The notes beneath the pieces are model-generated. The model was not told where the DNA came from. It did no database searches and worked only from the letters and a program-made list of their open reading frames with translations. Position numbers and translations under genes: made by a program. Shown here in pieces: positions 1 to 9,773 of a stretch of DNA of 64,000 bases (position 1 is the first letter of the stretch; each line of letters starts with the position of its first letter). Source of the stretch: Proteus columbae (GTDB taxonomy: Bacteria > Pseudomonadota > Gammaproteobacteria > Enterobacterales > Enterobacteriaceae); the NCBI RefSeq assembly GCF_002777965.1, contig NZ_NGVR01000023.1, positions 1-64,000 on the forward strand, given 5' to 3'.

Positions 1-28
1 CATGTGAGAGTAGGGAACTGCCAGGCAT
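1..28 (+). rRNA. rrf: 5S rRNA, 3' end only
   Basis: The first 28 bases match the conserved 3' end of enterobacterial 5S rRNA and end in CCAGGCAT. The rest of the rRNA operon lies upstream of the window. A GC-rich hairpin with a T-run follows within 20 bases, as at the end of rRNA operons. In E. coli an rrn operon also ends close to kgtP, yfiM and pssA, which agrees with the neighbours here. Confidence 0.9.
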
Positions 29-44
29 TAAATAAGACGAGAAA

Positions 45-69
45 GCCAACCCACTGGGTTGGCTTTTTT
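45..69. terminator. rRNA operon terminator, probably bidirectional
   Basis: A perfect 8-bp stem (GCCAACCC / GGGTTGGC) with a 3-base loop is followed by six T on the plus strand. It ends the rRNA transcript. yfiM converges on it from the other side and has no other visible hairpin, so it may serve both directions. Confidence 0.9.
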
Positions 70-116
70 GCGTTTGGGGTTCTATATCTCTATTTTACTT
101 CTTGGGAAATAAAGCG

Positions 117-464
117 CTATTTTAATTGCTGATAAAGCAATGAGCCCGCAGTAGCCCCTGCAACATCGTAAGCAAAATCATGCCAGCTCCAGCCTGTTCC
201 TTCAGGCCTGCTATCGTAAAGTTCTTTTGCTACGCCTAAACTAATCGAAAATGATAGCCCAATTAATAAACCTTCTCTATGACCATAATTTTGATGATCC
301 GCATAAGCGTTTGCCCCTGCAGATGTAGCCATAGAGAATAAAAAATGTTGAGCTTTATCTTTGCCTTGCCAATTATCATTGGCAAAATGAAAAGATTGGC
401 ATCCTGTTAAAGTCATTATTGAGAATACAATAATTGGAAAGCTATCTTTAAGCTTTAGTTTCAT
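117..464 (-). CDS. yfiM: YfiM-like lipoprotein
   Basis: Small predicted lipoprotein of 115 residues. The N-terminus has a short charged region, a hydrophobic stretch and a lipobox (Leu-Thr-Gly-Cys, Cys22), so the mature protein should be lipid-anchored. The body contains the segments WQGKDKAQHF and KELYDSRPEGTGWSWHD with alternating hydrophobic segments, a pattern I associate with the YfiM family. Its biochemical role is unknown. It lies downstream of pssA on the same strand, as in E. coli, but the pssA terminator separates them, so it probably has its own promoter in the 465-540 gap. Identity rests on sequence pattern and synteny. Confidence 0.8.
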   Translation of the reverse strand: MKLKLKDSFPIIVFSIMTLTGCQSFHFANDNWQGKDKAQHFLFSMATSAGANAYADHQNYGHREGLLIGLSFSISLGVAKELYDSRPEGTGWSWHDFAYDVAGATAGSLLYQQLK

Positions 465-540
465 AAAAATAAAAGCCTTCTCACTGAAAGTTAATATTCT
501 TAAATAAGATATATAGAGTATAGAAGTGGATTATTGATAT

Positions 541-573
541 AAAAAAGCCTTACTGATATTTAAGTAAGGCTTT
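541..573 (-). terminator. pssA terminator
   Basis: An 11-bp inverted repeat (AAAGCCTTACT / AGTAAGGCTTT) is followed on the minus strand by a run of T. It lies 21 bases beyond the pssA stop codon. Confidence 0.85.
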
Positions 574-593
574 AAGACAGGAAGTGTTAGCGT

Positions 594-1952
594 TTAAAGT
601 ATACGGCTAATTAGTCTATCAACACGAATACGTCGTAATCGTTTGATTAATTTCTTCACTTTTAGAGGATAAAGTTTAATACTTTCTAGATCTTGGTAAT
701 GTTTTACGACAATAGTATGTTGGCGAATACACGCTAACTCATTGTGTCGTTGCTCATGTAATTCATGTTTAGGATCATGAATTAATATGGCATTTTCTAA
801 ATCTAATCCCCATGCACGTGGATTAAGATTATTACCAGTAATTAATTGCCAGCTATCATCTACCCACATACCCTTTAAGTGATATGTATTATCGTTATCT
901 TTCCATAGTCTTACTGTTAATTGGTCATTATCAATAAATCGTTGGAAACGTTGAGTAAATTTACGCAGATTGATCTCATAGAGATAAGGCAGAGCACCAA
1001 TAATTTTAAATGGCTCTTCTGGTGGAATATAGAAGTCATTTGCGGTTTTATCACCAATAATAATTTCGACTTGCTTTCCATTTCTTAATAAATGACTGAT
1101 TTGGCGTACAAGGATCGCAGGCAAATTAAAATAAGGTGTACAAATAACAAGCTTTTCTTCAGTCGAAGCCATAAGGTGAGAAATCGTCTTATTTAAGATA
1201 TTTTTCTTACCTAAACCCATTAAAGGTGTTACTGCCAGCTCGTTGTTAGACGCATTGGCTTGAATATCATAGCCATCACGAGTGCGTAAATTGAAACGAA
1301 ATTGGCGAATAGAGTTTTTAATTTCGGCACAACGAACTCTATCTTTGATATCCAATCGTTGAATTGCTTCTGATTGTAAAAGATCAGTCACAATAAATTG
1401 CTTCATTGTGGAGGCTAATTCATTATTTTGGATGATGTGGTATCTGTCATAACGATATTTATCTAGCTTGTGCAAGTAAACATTATTAATACTTGCGCCA
1501 CTATAGATAACCGTATCATCAAAGATAAAGCCTTTAAGGTGTAATACACCTAATGCTTCACGAGTGTTTACGGGAATGCCGTAAATAGGGATCTCAACAT
1601 CAGGATGTTGCTGTGCAACATGGTAGTACCAATCTGCATTCGTCGCATCAGCAGAGACACCAATACGCCCACGTTGAGCACGGTGCCAGTCAACAATAAC
1701 AGTAATGGATAATTCAGGACGTTGTTGTTTTGCGCTGTAAAGCGCATCAAGGATCTCTTCACCAGCCTCATCGTGCTCTAGGTAAAGAGCCGTAATAAAG
1801 ATCTCTTTCTTGGCTTGAGCAATATATTTCAATAAGGTGCTGCGAAACGCGGACGTCTGATAAAGCGTTTCAACATCAGCAACTGACTGAGCTAATTTAG
1901 GCAGTTGTGCAAGGTGTTGTTGATGCTTAGCAAGTTTTAGTTTAGACAACAT
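594..1952 (-). CDS. pssA: CDP-diacylglycerol--serine O-phosphatidyltransferase
   Basis: Makes phosphatidylserine, the precursor of phosphatidylethanolamine, from CDP-diacylglycerol and serine. It belongs to the phospholipase-D-like PssA type of gamma-proteobacteria, a peripheral membrane enzyme. Two HKD-type motifs are visible: HLKGFIFDD in the N-terminal half and HLKGMWVDD in the C-terminal half, each followed by a Ser/Asn-rich strand (YSGASINN and ITGNNLNP). The C-terminus is very basic (KKLIKRLRRIRVDRLISRIL), suited to acidic membranes. The open frame extends one GTG codon further (1955), but the ATG at 1952 gives the family start MLSK. Length (452 residues) is as expected. It follows pat on the same strand with a 175-base gap and ends at a clear terminator. 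Confidence 0.96.
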   Translation of the reverse strand: MLSKLKLAKHQQHLAQLPKLAQSVADVETLYQTSAFRSTLLKYIAQAKKEIFITALYLEHDEAGEEILDALYSAKQQRPELSITVIVDWHRAQRGRIGVSADATNADWYYHVAQQHPDVEIPIYGIPVNTREALGVLHLKGFIFDDTVIYSGASINNVYLHKLDKYRYDRYHIIQNNELASTMKQFIVTDLLQSEAIQRLDIKDRVRCAEIKNSIRQFRFNLRTRDGYDIQANASNNELAVTPLMGLGKKNILNKTISHLMASTEEKLVICTPYFNLPAILVRQISHLLRNGKQVEIIIGDKTANDFYIPPEEPFKIIGALPYLYEINLRKFTQRFQRFIDNDQLTVRLWKDNDNTYHLKGMWVDDSWQLITGNNLNPRAWGLDLENAILIHDPKHELHEQRHNELACIRQHTIVVKHYQDLESIKLYPLKVKKLIKRLRRIRVDRLISRIL

Positions 1953-2130
1953 CACAGTGCTTAATTCTCTTGTTTATGATGGCAGATGGAGCCATCGTCC
2001 ATGTAGATTTTCTTTAACCGATCTTCTGATCATAACATTAGTTATATGGGATGTACGCATAAAATCATCATATATAGCTAATTTATCAAAGGATGCGTGA
2101 ACAATCACATAAAGAAACTTTCTCTTATGA

Positions 2131-4800
2131 TTATAGCATTGGGCTATCTTTTGATGACCCAAGCTGTAAATCAAGATTGACTATTCCTTCATCAAATTGT
2201 ACTTCAACAGAAAATCCCAGTTTTTTCGCTAAACTTATCATATTGCGATTTTCAGGCATTGTTATCGCGGTTAAACGTTTGATGCCATGTTCTCTAGTAT
2301 AGTTGATAAGTTTAGTCATAAGTTGATGACCTAAAGTATTTCCTTTTAAATCAGAACGCACAAGAATAGCAAATTCTGCATGCTGATTATCAGGATCCGC
2401 CATTGCACGGGCAACACCAATGATTTCAGGCTGATCTTCTGGATTTCGGATTGCAACAAAAGCCATTTCTCGATCGTAGTCAATTTGCGTCATATTAGCG
2501 AGATCGTCATGTGTAAACTCACTGATCTCACTAAAATAGCGATAATAAAGATCTTCTTTTGTTACTTGGTTTATAAACGTTTTCAGTAGTGGCTCATCTT
2601 CCGGCAAAATTGGGCGGATAAAGCAAGGATTGCTATCTCTTAGAAAGAAGGTTTCTTCTAATTCATTGGGATAAGGGCGAATAGAGAGTCTTTGATGAGG
2701 ATCGCCTTGTAGAGGAGCTAACTCCATCGCGACATCGAGTAATGTAAAATCATTGCCTGAAGCCAGAAGAGGATGAATATCCAATCTGACAATTTGTGGA
2801 CAATCTAGAAGTAAGTGAGAAACCTGCACCAAAAAATGACTTAGACTTAATATATTTAGAGGCTGTAAAGCGCTTCTAGGCTGTATCTTCCCACTTTTTA
2901 TTGCATTAATAACTAGATAACGGGCAAGCGCCATATTAAGAGGTGGTAAAGCAACGGCAGCTTTAGTTTCTATTTGCCACTCAACTCCCCCTTCACCCAA
3001 TACAATTAATGGACCAAAAATAGGATCTTGCTCTATCGCGACTCGTAATTCTTGAGAGCCCGCGCGATTTGCCATACTTTGCACCAATAAACCCTGAATT
3101 TGAGCTTGAGGATAGAGTTCTGTTACACGCTCTATAATGGCATGAGCTGCTGATGATACTTCAGTGCTGTCTCGAAGATAAAGCATAACACCTTGTACTT
3201 CGGACTTATGAGGGATATCAGGAGAACGTAATTTCAGTGCAACAGGATAGCCAATCTTTTCAGCAATATTGACAGCTTCTTGAGCATTATGGGCAATCCA
3301 AGTTGGAAGTGTATTAAAGCCATAAGCTTCCATAATTGGTTGAACTTGGTGTGTGTCTAATCGATATTGCTTATTTTTTAATGCCTCTTCAATGCAACGA
3401 TGTGCTTGCTGAGTATTCATTTTTATATCTAAAGGCAATGCTGGCGTTTCTTTTAGCTGCTTCTGATTTCGACGATATTCCACCATATGCATAAATGCGG
3501 TGACGGCACCTTCAGGTGTTCGATAGGTGGGAATTCCGGCTTCACTAAATAATTTGCGTGATTGCTGAGAGGAATACTCACCACCCCAGTTAGTGAAAAC
3601 GGTAAGCCATTTACGTCGAGGGTGTTTATTGATGGCTTCTATGACTCGTTGTGCAGTTTCAATGCTAGGAGCAATGGCACTCGGTGTGTGAATAAGGAGT
3701 AAAGCATCATGATCATGGCTATCTAACAAACAATTCAATGCCAAAATATAACGATCAACCGTAGTATCATCACCTAAGTTTAGCGGGTTACGAATAGAAT
3801 TTTCTTCTTGAATAACACTTTGTAACTTTTGTTTTGTTTCATCTGTAAGTTGTGCGAGCTTTCCTGAATGAAAAAATAGCCCATCAACTGCCATCGCAGC
3901 AGGTGCAGAGCCATTACTCATAATCATTAATCTTTCGCCTTTTAAAGGCGTCATATAGCTAAGTGTTTCAACCGCAGAAAACATTTCATGGGTATCTTGT
4001 ACTCGTAATAAACCCGCACGTTGAAAAGCTGCATCATAAGCCACGTCATAACTAGGTGTATCGCCTAATAACAGCTGAGCTTTTTGAGTACGACCACTTT
4101 TTATCACCAGAATCGGTTTGTTGCGTGAAGCGCTACGAGATGCAGACATAAAACGTCGTGCATCTTTTATATGTTCGAGATGCAATAAAATAGCACTGGT
4201 TTTACTGTCTCTTGCCAAAAAATCCAATAAATCATCGACTTGGATATCTTGATTATCACCTAACGCAATAAAATAGGAAAAACCGATATTACGATAATAA
4301 GCCCAATCTAAAATCGTGTTGGCGACAGCTGCTGATTGTGAAATAAAAGCTAACTTTCCTTTTTTAACCGGAAGAGGTGAAAAGCTGGCATTTAAGCCTT
4401 GCCATGGCGCTAAAAGTCCCAAACTATTTGGCCCAAGTAAACGGATATTATATTGCTGGCAAAGTAATTTTATTGGTTGAAATTGTTCAGGTTGTGCAGA
4501 AAGCACAATCACGGCTTTGCAACCAGATCCACCTAACTGTTTTAGTAGCTCAAGGTTGCGGCGATGATGTGTACAAATAATCGCGAGATCAGGAACTTGA
4601 GGTAATTTATCAATAGAAGGGTAAGTGAAAACACCAGAGACAGAGCCACGAGAGGGATTAATCGGAAACACTGGGCCATTAAATCCACCACTGAGTAAAT
4701 TTTTCATCATGGTGGTTCCTGCTCGACCTAATTTTTCAGAGGCACCAATCACGGCGATAGATTTAGGACGTAATAGTGCTTCAAGACCTCGTTGGCTCAT
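2131..4800 (-). CDS. pat: Protein lysine acetyltransferase Pat (YfiQ)
   Basis: Acetyl-CoA-dependent lysine acetyltransferase of the Pat/YfiQ type, known in Salmonella and E. coli for regulating central metabolic enzymes such as acetyl-CoA synthetase. The protein has about 889 residues. Residues 1-450 form an NDP-forming acyl-CoA-synthetase-like region beginning with a CoA-binding Rossmann segment (SIAVIGASEKLGRAG). Residues about 480-690 are ATP-grasp-like (YPVALKLRSPDIPHKSEVQG). Residues about 725-880 form the GNAT domain (FIRPILPEDEP ... RSDLKGNTLGHQLM). The start is set at 4800 because GGAG lies five bases upstream and the family begins MSQRGLE; an in-frame GTG lies six bases earlier. Downstream of tapT with a 28-base gap, it is probably cotranscribed, as in E. 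coli. Confidence 0.93.
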   Translation of the reverse strand: MSQRGLEALLRPKSIAVIGASEKLGRAGTTMMKNLLSGGFNGPVFPINPSRGSVSGVFTYPSIDKLPQVPDLAIICTHHRRNLELLKQLGGSGCKAVIVLSAQPEQFQPIKLLCQQYNIRLLGPNSLGLLAPWQGLNASFSPLPVKKGKLAFISQSAAVANTILDWAYYRNIGFSYFIALGDNQDIQVDDLLDFLARDSKTSAILLHLEHIKDARRFMSASRSASRNKPILVIKSGRTQKAQLLLGDTPSYDVAYDAAFQRAGLLRVQDTHEMFSAVETLSYMTPLKGERLMIMSNGSAPAAMAVDGLFFHSGKLAQLTDETKQKLQSVIQEENSIRNPLNLGDDTTVDRYILALNCLLDSHDHDALLLIHTPSAIAPSIETAQRVIEAINKHPRRKWLTVFTNWGGEYSSQQSRKLFSEAGIPTYRTPEGAVTAFMHMVEYRRNQKQLKETPALPLDIKMNTQQAHRCIEEALKNKQYRLDTHQVQPIMEAYGFNTLPTWIAHNAQEAVNIAEKIGYPVALKLRSPDIPHKSEVQGVMLYLRDSTEVSSAAHAIIERVTELYPQAQIQGLLVQSMANRAGSQELRVAIEQDPIFGPLIVLGEGGVEWQIETKAAVALPPLNMALARYLVINAIKSGKIQPRSALQPLNILSLSHFLVQVSHLLLDCPQIVRLDIHPLLASGNDFTLLDVAMELAPLQGDPHQRLSIRPYPNELEETFFLRDSNPCFIRPILPEDEPLLKTFINQVTKEDLYYRYFSEISEFTHDDLANMTQIDYDREMAFVAIRNPEDQPEIIGVARAMADPDNQHAEFAILVRSDLKGNTLGHQLMTKLINYTREHGIKRLTAITMPENRNMISLAKKLGFSVEVQFDEGIVNLDLQLGSSKDSPML

Positions 4801-4828
4801 ATCCACTCCAGAGTTTCATTATCAACTG

Positions 4829-5551
4829 CTATTCAATGTAGCTGATTTGCTCTTCTTTTGCCTGACTTCGGTCTGGTTTTCCAAGTAAATATTGTTGACG
4901 AAAGTAACTAAAATGAGAAAAAAGTTGTTGTGAGGCTTGAATATCGCCGACATTCTCTAAAATAGAAGCCGCAACTTCAGCTGTACAATGTTGGTCTTCT
5001 CTTGCTGCTTGGCGAAGTATGTACTCACATTTACTTGCCTCATTTAAAGAAAAGAGGGGTAATGAATTGAGATAGGGGCTTTTGCGAAACATTTTGCGTG
5101 CTTCACTCCAAGTACCGTCAAGAAGGATAAACAAAGGTGGTTTGCTATTTGCAGGGAGTTGGTTGTATACAACACGTTCACTTGATGCATAGCTTTCAGG
5201 AAAGACAACATAAGCTTGCCTATCTGGTGTATTGATTAGATCAAGCAAGGCCTGTTCAGGAGTGGTTCGGGACCACAAAAAAGCTTGCGTGTCTGGTAAT
5301 ACATCGGCAATTAATTTTCCCGTATTACTTGGCTTCATCACTTCAGTATCATACATCAATAAACAAAATTGGCTTTTTGCTGGTTGATTGACAATCGTGT
5401 CACAAAGACATTGTTTTTCAGGTAATAAGCAAAAAGTGCAACGTTTTGTACGAAAACCTCGCGCTTTAAAAGGGCGAGTTGAAATCGAAAGTCGATATTG
5501 ACGAAGTCGAGAGACTGCATTGTCATGCATAACAGATTGACCAATACTCAT
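4829..5551 (-). CDS. tapT: tRNA-uridine aminocarboxypropyltransferase (DTW domain)
   Basis: DTW-domain protein related to E. coli YfiP/TapT, which transfers the 3-amino-3-carboxypropyl group of S-adenosylmethionine to uridine 47 of tRNA (acp3U). Visible are a Cys-rich N-terminal segment (CTFCLLPEKQCLC), the family core KPSNTGKLIADVLPD, and the DTW-type motif DGTWSEARKMFRKSPYL near residues 138-154. The 240-residue length is close to the family size. Two starts are possible, 5551 and an internal Met at 5530 that aligns better with E. coli; neither has a good ribosome-binding site. It leads into pat, and the divergent yfiF shares the 5552-5761 promoter interval. Confidence 0.9.
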   Translation of the reverse strand: MSIGQSVMHDNAVSRLRQYRLSISTRPFKARGFRTKRCTFCLLPEKQCLCDTIVNQPAKSQFCLLMYDTEVMKPSNTGKLIADVLPDTQAFLWSRTTPEQALLDLINTPDRQAYVVFPESYASSERVVYNQLPANSKPPLFILLDGTWSEARKMFRKSPYLNSLPLFSLNEASKCEYILRQAAREDQHCTAEVAASILENVGDIQASQQLFSHFSYFRQQYLLGKPDRSQAKEEQISYIE

Positions 5552-5761
5552 AAAAAAGAATCGAATATTATCATGTTCAAAACGAACAAACTATTCTGTG
5601 TGTTTTTATCATTAAAATCATACTGATATATTGGTTATGTATGAGATGAAGTTAATTATCAATTGATCCTGATTAGTTTATCGGTTCCTGTGCGTGATTC
5701 TCTCGGTGACAGTTGCTAAACTATCATGTAATCTGCGCCCCTATTGCAGTTGGAGAGACAA

Positions 5762-6925
5762 ATGAACGATTCTTATGAAGGTAAAAACGGCAAAGTAAAA
5801 GTGATGTATGTCCGTAGTGAGGACAATGCCGATAATAAACCTAAAAAACCATCCCGCCGTCCTGAAAATGGTCGTGGTGATAGCCGTGATAACAAACGCG
5901 GTGATAACCGTGATGACAAAAATCGTGATAATAGACGTGGTGATAACCGCGACGATAAAAATCGCGATAACAGACGTGGTGATAACAAATTTTCTCGTCG
6001 TGATGACCGCGGTGCAGGTAAGCCTTCAGGGCGTGGCGCATCACGTAATGAATCAAAACCTTCTCGCGATAGCGAAGGCGGAAGTTTTTCTCCATGGAAA
6101 ACAGTTTCTCGCCCTGCTGGCGAAGAGGCAATTAAAGAACATGATGGCATTACCGGTAAGAGCCAAATCGATCCTGAACAGTTGCGTCGCCAACGTTTAG
6201 AAGAAACGCGCATCTATGGTGAAAATGCCTGTCAGGCAATGTTTAAAAATCGTCCTGATGCCATTGTTCGCGCTTGGTTTTTACAAGATGTGACACCACG
6301 TTTTCGTGATGCACTAAAATGGATGGCTGCAAATCGTAAAGCCTATCACGTTGTTGAAGAAGAAGAGATGGTCAAAGCCGCTCGTACCGATCACCATGGT
6401 GGCGTATGCTTCTTAATTAAAAAACGTGTCGGTCATGATGCAGAAACCTATTTGAAAGATGCACCTGAACATGATTGCGTTTTAGCACTTGAAGATGTGG
6501 GAAATCCACATAACGTCGGTGCAATTATGCGTAGTTGTGCGCACTTTGGTGTGAAAGGGGTTATCTCTCCTGATTCTGCTGTATTAGAATCGGGTGCTGC
6601 TGTTCGTACCGCAGAAGGTGGTGCTGAATATATCCAAGGTATTGATGCTGATAACTTTGCTCAAACTTTAGATAAATTTAAAAAAGCGGGTTATACGCTG
6701 GTGGCAACATCAAGTCATAAAGGCAGTGTGCCATTATCAAAAGCACAATTACCGGCGAAAATGGTACTTATCTTAGGTCAAGAGAAAGATGGCTTAAGTG
6801 AAAGCACTCTAAATCAAGGTGATATGAGCATTTACATCGGCGGTACTGGGCACGTTGAAAGCTTAAACGTCTCTGTGGCTTCTGGTGTGTTATTAGCAGA
6901 ATGGTGGCGTCAGCACCAAGGCTAA
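5762..6925 (+). CDS. yfiF: TrmH/SpoU-family RNA methyltransferase YfiF
   Basis: Predicted 2'-O-ribose RNA methyltransferase of the SPOUT (SpoU/TrmH) class; the RNA target of YfiF is not known to me. The start at 5762 has GGAGAG just upstream and gives the family start [19 protein letters not shown]. Residues 1-120 are low-complexity and strongly charged, with a 13-residue tandem repeat (positions 45-75) that I do not recall from E. coli YfiF. An RNA-binding SpoU_sub-type region ([20 protein letters not shown]) follows, then the knotted methyltransferase domain, with [32 protein letters not shown] and [14 protein letters not shown] as the usual cofactor-binding loops. It stands alone and ends at a bidirectional terminator shared with emrB. 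Confidence 0.9.
   Translation: MNDSYEGKNGKVKVMYVRSEDNADNKPKKPSRRPENGRGDSRDNKRGDNRDDKNRDNRRGDNRDDKNRDNRRGDNKFSRRDDRGAGKPSGRGASRNESKPSRDSEGGSFSPWKTVSRPAGEEAIKEHDGITGKSQIDPEQLRRQRLEETRIYGENACQAMFKNRPDAIVRAWFLQDVTPRFRDALKWMAANRKAYHVVEEEEMVKAARTDHHGGVCFLIKKRVGHDAETYLKDAPEHDCVLALEDVGNPHNVGAIMRSCAHFGVKGVISPDSAVLESGAAVRTAEGGAEYIQGIDADNFAQTLDKFKKAGYTLVATSSHKGSVPLSKAQLPAKMVLILGQEKDGLSESTLNQGDMSIYIGGTGHVESLNVSVASGVLLAEWWRQHQG
5894..5986 (+). repeat. Tandem 39-bp coding repeat in yfiF
   Basis: Two full copies and a partial third copy of a 13-codon unit ([13 protein letters not shown], then [13 protein letters not shown], then RRGDN) lie in frame inside the disordered N-terminus of YfiF. The DNA copies differ by several synonymous bases (for example CGT against CGC), so the array is not brand new. 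The unit length is a multiple of three, so copy-number change would not break the frame. Confidence 0.9.
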
Positions 6926-6954
6926 TCCGCTTTATTGCTTTAAAGAAATAATAT

Positions 6955-6997
6955 AAAAAATCCCGCTTAATCATTATGATTTTTAAGCGGGATTTTT
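6955..6997. terminator. Bidirectional terminator between yfiF and emrB
   Basis: AAAAAATCCCGCTTAA at 6955-6970 is repeated inverted as TTAAGCGGGATTTTT at 6983-6997. A/T runs flank both sides, so the hairpin works for yfiF (plus) and emrB (minus), whose 3' ends converge here. Confidence 0.9.
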
Positions 6998-7022
6998 ATT
7001 TATAAGATCTACGTTAATTACA

Positions 7023-8540
7023 TTATTTTCCTGGTGAGAATGGCGGTTTAGCAAACCAAACCACAATCATCATGATAAGAAAAATACCTGCGGCTAACCA
7101 AAAAATCTCATTGGCTGAAATAATTAATCCCTGTTCTGTGATAGTTTTCGCTAAATACGCTGACGCTTGTTCATTTGAAAGACCAAGATCATTCATTTGT
7201 TGGTACGCCATTTGCGAATCAGGATCGAGTGGGTTAATTTTTTCTACAAAGGTTTCATGGTGAAGTGATTCTCTTTGTGTCCAAATTGTTGTGGTTAACG
7301 ATGCGCCAATTGCCCCTGCCAATGTTCTTAAGAAATTCGAAAGACTTGACGCTGATGCCATTTTTTCTGGTGGTAATCCAGATAATGTCATTGTCGTTAA
7401 TGGCATAAAGAAACATGCAACGGCTAAACCTTGCCAGAATTGTGGCCATGCCACAGTGGCAAAGTCCATTCCTGGTTCGAAGGTATAAGCTCGCCAATAA
7501 AAACACACAGAAAACATAATAAAGCTAAAGCTGATGATATAACGTAAATCCACTTTACCACCAAACTTACCTATAATCGGTGTGATAATTAAAGGTAATA
7601 AACCTACTGATGCTGATGCTAATCCAGCCCATGTTGCTGTATAGCCAAAGACTTCTTGTAAAAGCAGTGGCAGTAAAACAATAGTACCAAAATAGATCAT
7701 ATAGGCGAGGCTGAGCGTGACGCAGCCAATGGTAAAGTTTCGACTCTTAAAGAGTGAAAGGTCTATCACTGGATGATCGTCTGTTAACTCCCAAACAATT
7801 AAGAAGCTGAGTGCAACCACCGCTACAATGGTGAGGACTATAATTTCTGTTGAATTAAACCAATCTAGCTCTTTACCCTGATCGAGCATGATTTGTAAAG
7901 CACCGATACCAACGACGAGTAAAACAAGGCCAATGGTATCTATTGGTTTAATTTCAGTTTTTGTTTCGCGTCCCGCTAAGGTGTTCGATATACACATAAT
8001 AATCAACACACCAAATGGAACGTTAATAAAGAATATCCATCCCCAATGATAGTTATCGCTGATATAGCCACCTAAGATAGGCCCTAAAATTGGCGCAACA
8101 ACAATAGTCACTGACCATAGTGCAAGTGCCATATTTCGTTTGGCTGGTGGATAGTTATTCAATAACAAACTTTGTGATAAAGGAATAAGCGGCCCTGCTA
8201 CTAAACCTTGAAGCACACGAAAGAAAATAAGCATTTCAAGACTTTGTGAAATACCACAAAGCCAAGAGGTTAGCGCAAAAAGTGCCGTTGACCACATAAA
8301 GAGTCGAACTTCACCAATACGTTTTGCTAACCAACCTGTAATTGGAATAGAAATAGCATTCGCTACACCAAAAGAGGTAATAACCCAAGTCCCCTGTGAG
8401 TTAGAGGCACCTAAGTTTCCTGCAATAGTTGGAATGGCTACGTTAGCGATTGTAGAATCAAGAACTTGCATAAAGGTTGCCAACGCAAGGGCGATGGTCA
8501 TTAAGGCAAGTTTTCCTCCTTGTAATGGCTCTTTGATCAC
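7023..8540 (-). CDS. emrB: Multidrug efflux MFS transporter permease EmrB
   Basis: Inner-membrane drug:H+ antiporter of the 14-helix DHA2 branch of the major facilitator superfamily. With EmrA and TolC it exports uncouplers and hydrophobic drugs. The 505-residue protein shows the early helix MQVLDSTIANVAIPTIAGNLG (typical DHA2 motif D1), then WVITSFGVANAISIPITGWL and the motif C region GPILGPILGGYISD with conserved Gly/Pro. It is the last gene of emrRAB; emrA ends only 15 bases upstream, so translation is probably linked. Gene order matches E. coli. Repression by EmrR is known in E. coli and inferred here. Confidence 0.95.
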   Translation of the reverse strand: MIKEPLQGGKLALMTIALALATFMQVLDSTIANVAIPTIAGNLGASNSQGTWVITSFGVANAISIPITGWLAKRIGEVRLFMWSTALFALTSWLCGISQSLEMLIFFRVLQGLVAGPLIPLSQSLLLNNYPPAKRNMALALWSVTIVVAPILGPILGGYISDNYHWGWIFFINVPFGVLIIMCISNTLAGRETKTEIKPIDTIGLVLLVVGIGALQIMLDQGKELDWFNSTEIIVLTIVAVVALSFLIVWELTDDHPVIDLSLFKSRNFTIGCVTLSLAYMIYFGTIVLLPLLLQEVFGYTATWAGLASASVGLLPLIITPIIGKFGGKVDLRYIISFSFIMFSVCFYWRAYTFEPGMDFATVAWPQFWQGLAVACFFMPLTTMTLSGLPPEKMASASSLSNFLRTLAGAIGASLTTTIWTQRESLHHETFVEKINPLDPDSQMAYQQMNDLGLSNEQASAYLAKTITEQGLIISANEIFWLAAGIFLIMMIVVWFAKPPFSPGK

Positions 8541-8555
8541 CTTTACACCTCGCCT

Positions 8556-9734
8556 TTATTGTCCTGCATTTTGTTCAATGATTTCATTGATCAGTTTATT
8601 AATCTCTGACATATCAATTGTTAAAGCATCAGTATGGTAAGCAGGTGTTTGGCGTTCGCTGTGTGATAATACTTTTCCATCAAGGTTAATCGTATCTACA
8701 GTCACTTCAGAAGAAAGACCAATACGCAGTGGTTTTTCCGCTAATTCTTTTTCATCTAATGAAATACGAACGGGTAAGCGTTGAACAACTTTTATCCAGT
8801 TACCACTGGCATTTTGCGCAGGTAATAATGAGAAAGCACTACCTGTTCCCATATCTAAACCTAATACAGTACCGTGATAGATTACTTTTTTGCCGTAAAA
8901 GTCCGTTGTGATCTTTGCTGGTTGACCAATACGCATATTGGCGAGTTGGGTTTCTTTAAAATTGGCATCAATCCACATACCCGTTACAGGAACAACGGCC
9001 ATTAATGGTTTACCCGGTGAGACTTGTGCGCCAACTTGAACGCTACGACGTGAAACATAGCCATCTGTTGGGCTTAAAATTTTAGTACGTTCTAAGGCAA
9101 GCCATGCATTACGAACACCAGTTGATGCTTGTAAAACTGAGGGTTGTTTTGCAATTGGTGTATTTAAGATAATTGCCTGATTAGCATTATATTGCTCTCT
9201 TGCAACTTCTAAGGCCGCTCTTGCGGTGGAAACAGCTTCTCTGGCATGTTGAAGTTCTTCTTTACCAATAACGTTGCGTTCGCCTAAAACTTCACGGCGA
9301 CGAAGATCATTTTGTAATTTAGTGAGCTCTGTTTCGCGCAAAACGATGTTTGCTTTTAACTGACGACCATTGATGATTTGCTGATGCATTTGGCGAACAC
9401 TATTAGCTAGTGCTGTTTTTGCTTTTTCTAATGCCAGTTTTTCATCACTTGAATCTAATAAAACTAAGGGTTCACCCGCTTTTACAAAATCGGTGTTATC
9501 CACATAAACGGTGGTAACAGAACCAGAAATCTGCGGCATCACCATGATTTGATTGCCTGTTACATAAGCATTATCTGTCGTTTCATGATGTCTTAACACT
9601 ATAAACCAATAAGCGGTGTAAGCTGCGCCAGCAACAATAAATAGGATAGTTAGCAACAGTAGAACATTTCGGCGAGTTCGTTTTTTATTGCGAATGGGAG
9701 CCTGAGGGGGGATATTTTCCTCATTAACACTCAT
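8556..9734 (-). CDS. emrA: Multidrug efflux periplasmic adaptor EmrA
   Basis: Membrane-fusion (HlyD-type) adaptor linking EmrB to the outer-membrane channel TolC. The N-terminus is cytoplasmic and basic (NKKRTRRN), followed by one membrane helix at residues about 24-48 and the start of the barrel/lipoyl region (TDNAYVTGNQIMVMPQISGSV). A long alpha-helical hairpin occupies residues about 95-210, and the second lipoyl half follows (ILSPTDGYVSRRSVQVGAQV). The 392-residue length fits. It is the middle gene of emrRAB; the 192-base gap from emrR holds a perfect inverted repeat, which may matter for its expression. Confidence 0.95.
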   Translation of the reverse strand: MSVNEENIPPQAPIRNKKRTRRNVLLLLTILFIVAGAAYTAYWFIVLRHHETTDNAYVTGNQIMVMPQISGSVTTVYVDNTDFVKAGEPLVLLDSSDEKLALEKAKTALANSVRQMHQQIINGRQLKANIVLRETELTKLQNDLRRREVLGERNVIGKEELQHAREAVSTARAALEVAREQYNANQAIILNTPIAKQPSVLQASTGVRNAWLALERTKILSPTDGYVSRRSVQVGAQVSPGKPLMAVVPVTGMWIDANFKETQLANMRIGQPAKITTDFYGKKVIYHGTVLGLDMGTGSAFSLLPAQNASGNWIKVVQRLPVRISLDEKELAEKPLRIGLSSEVTVDTINLDGKVLSHSERQTPAYHTDALTIDMSEINKLINEIIEQNAGQ

Positions 9735-9773
9735 TTAGAAGATCTCCATAAAACCAGAAAAACATCATTAGAT

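Noticed and set aside
5773-6213. Open frames on both strands overlapping the repeat part of yfiF
   Set aside because: They are shadows of the low-complexity coding repeat; their products are artificially Arg/Ser- or Ile/Val-rich with no ribosome-binding site.
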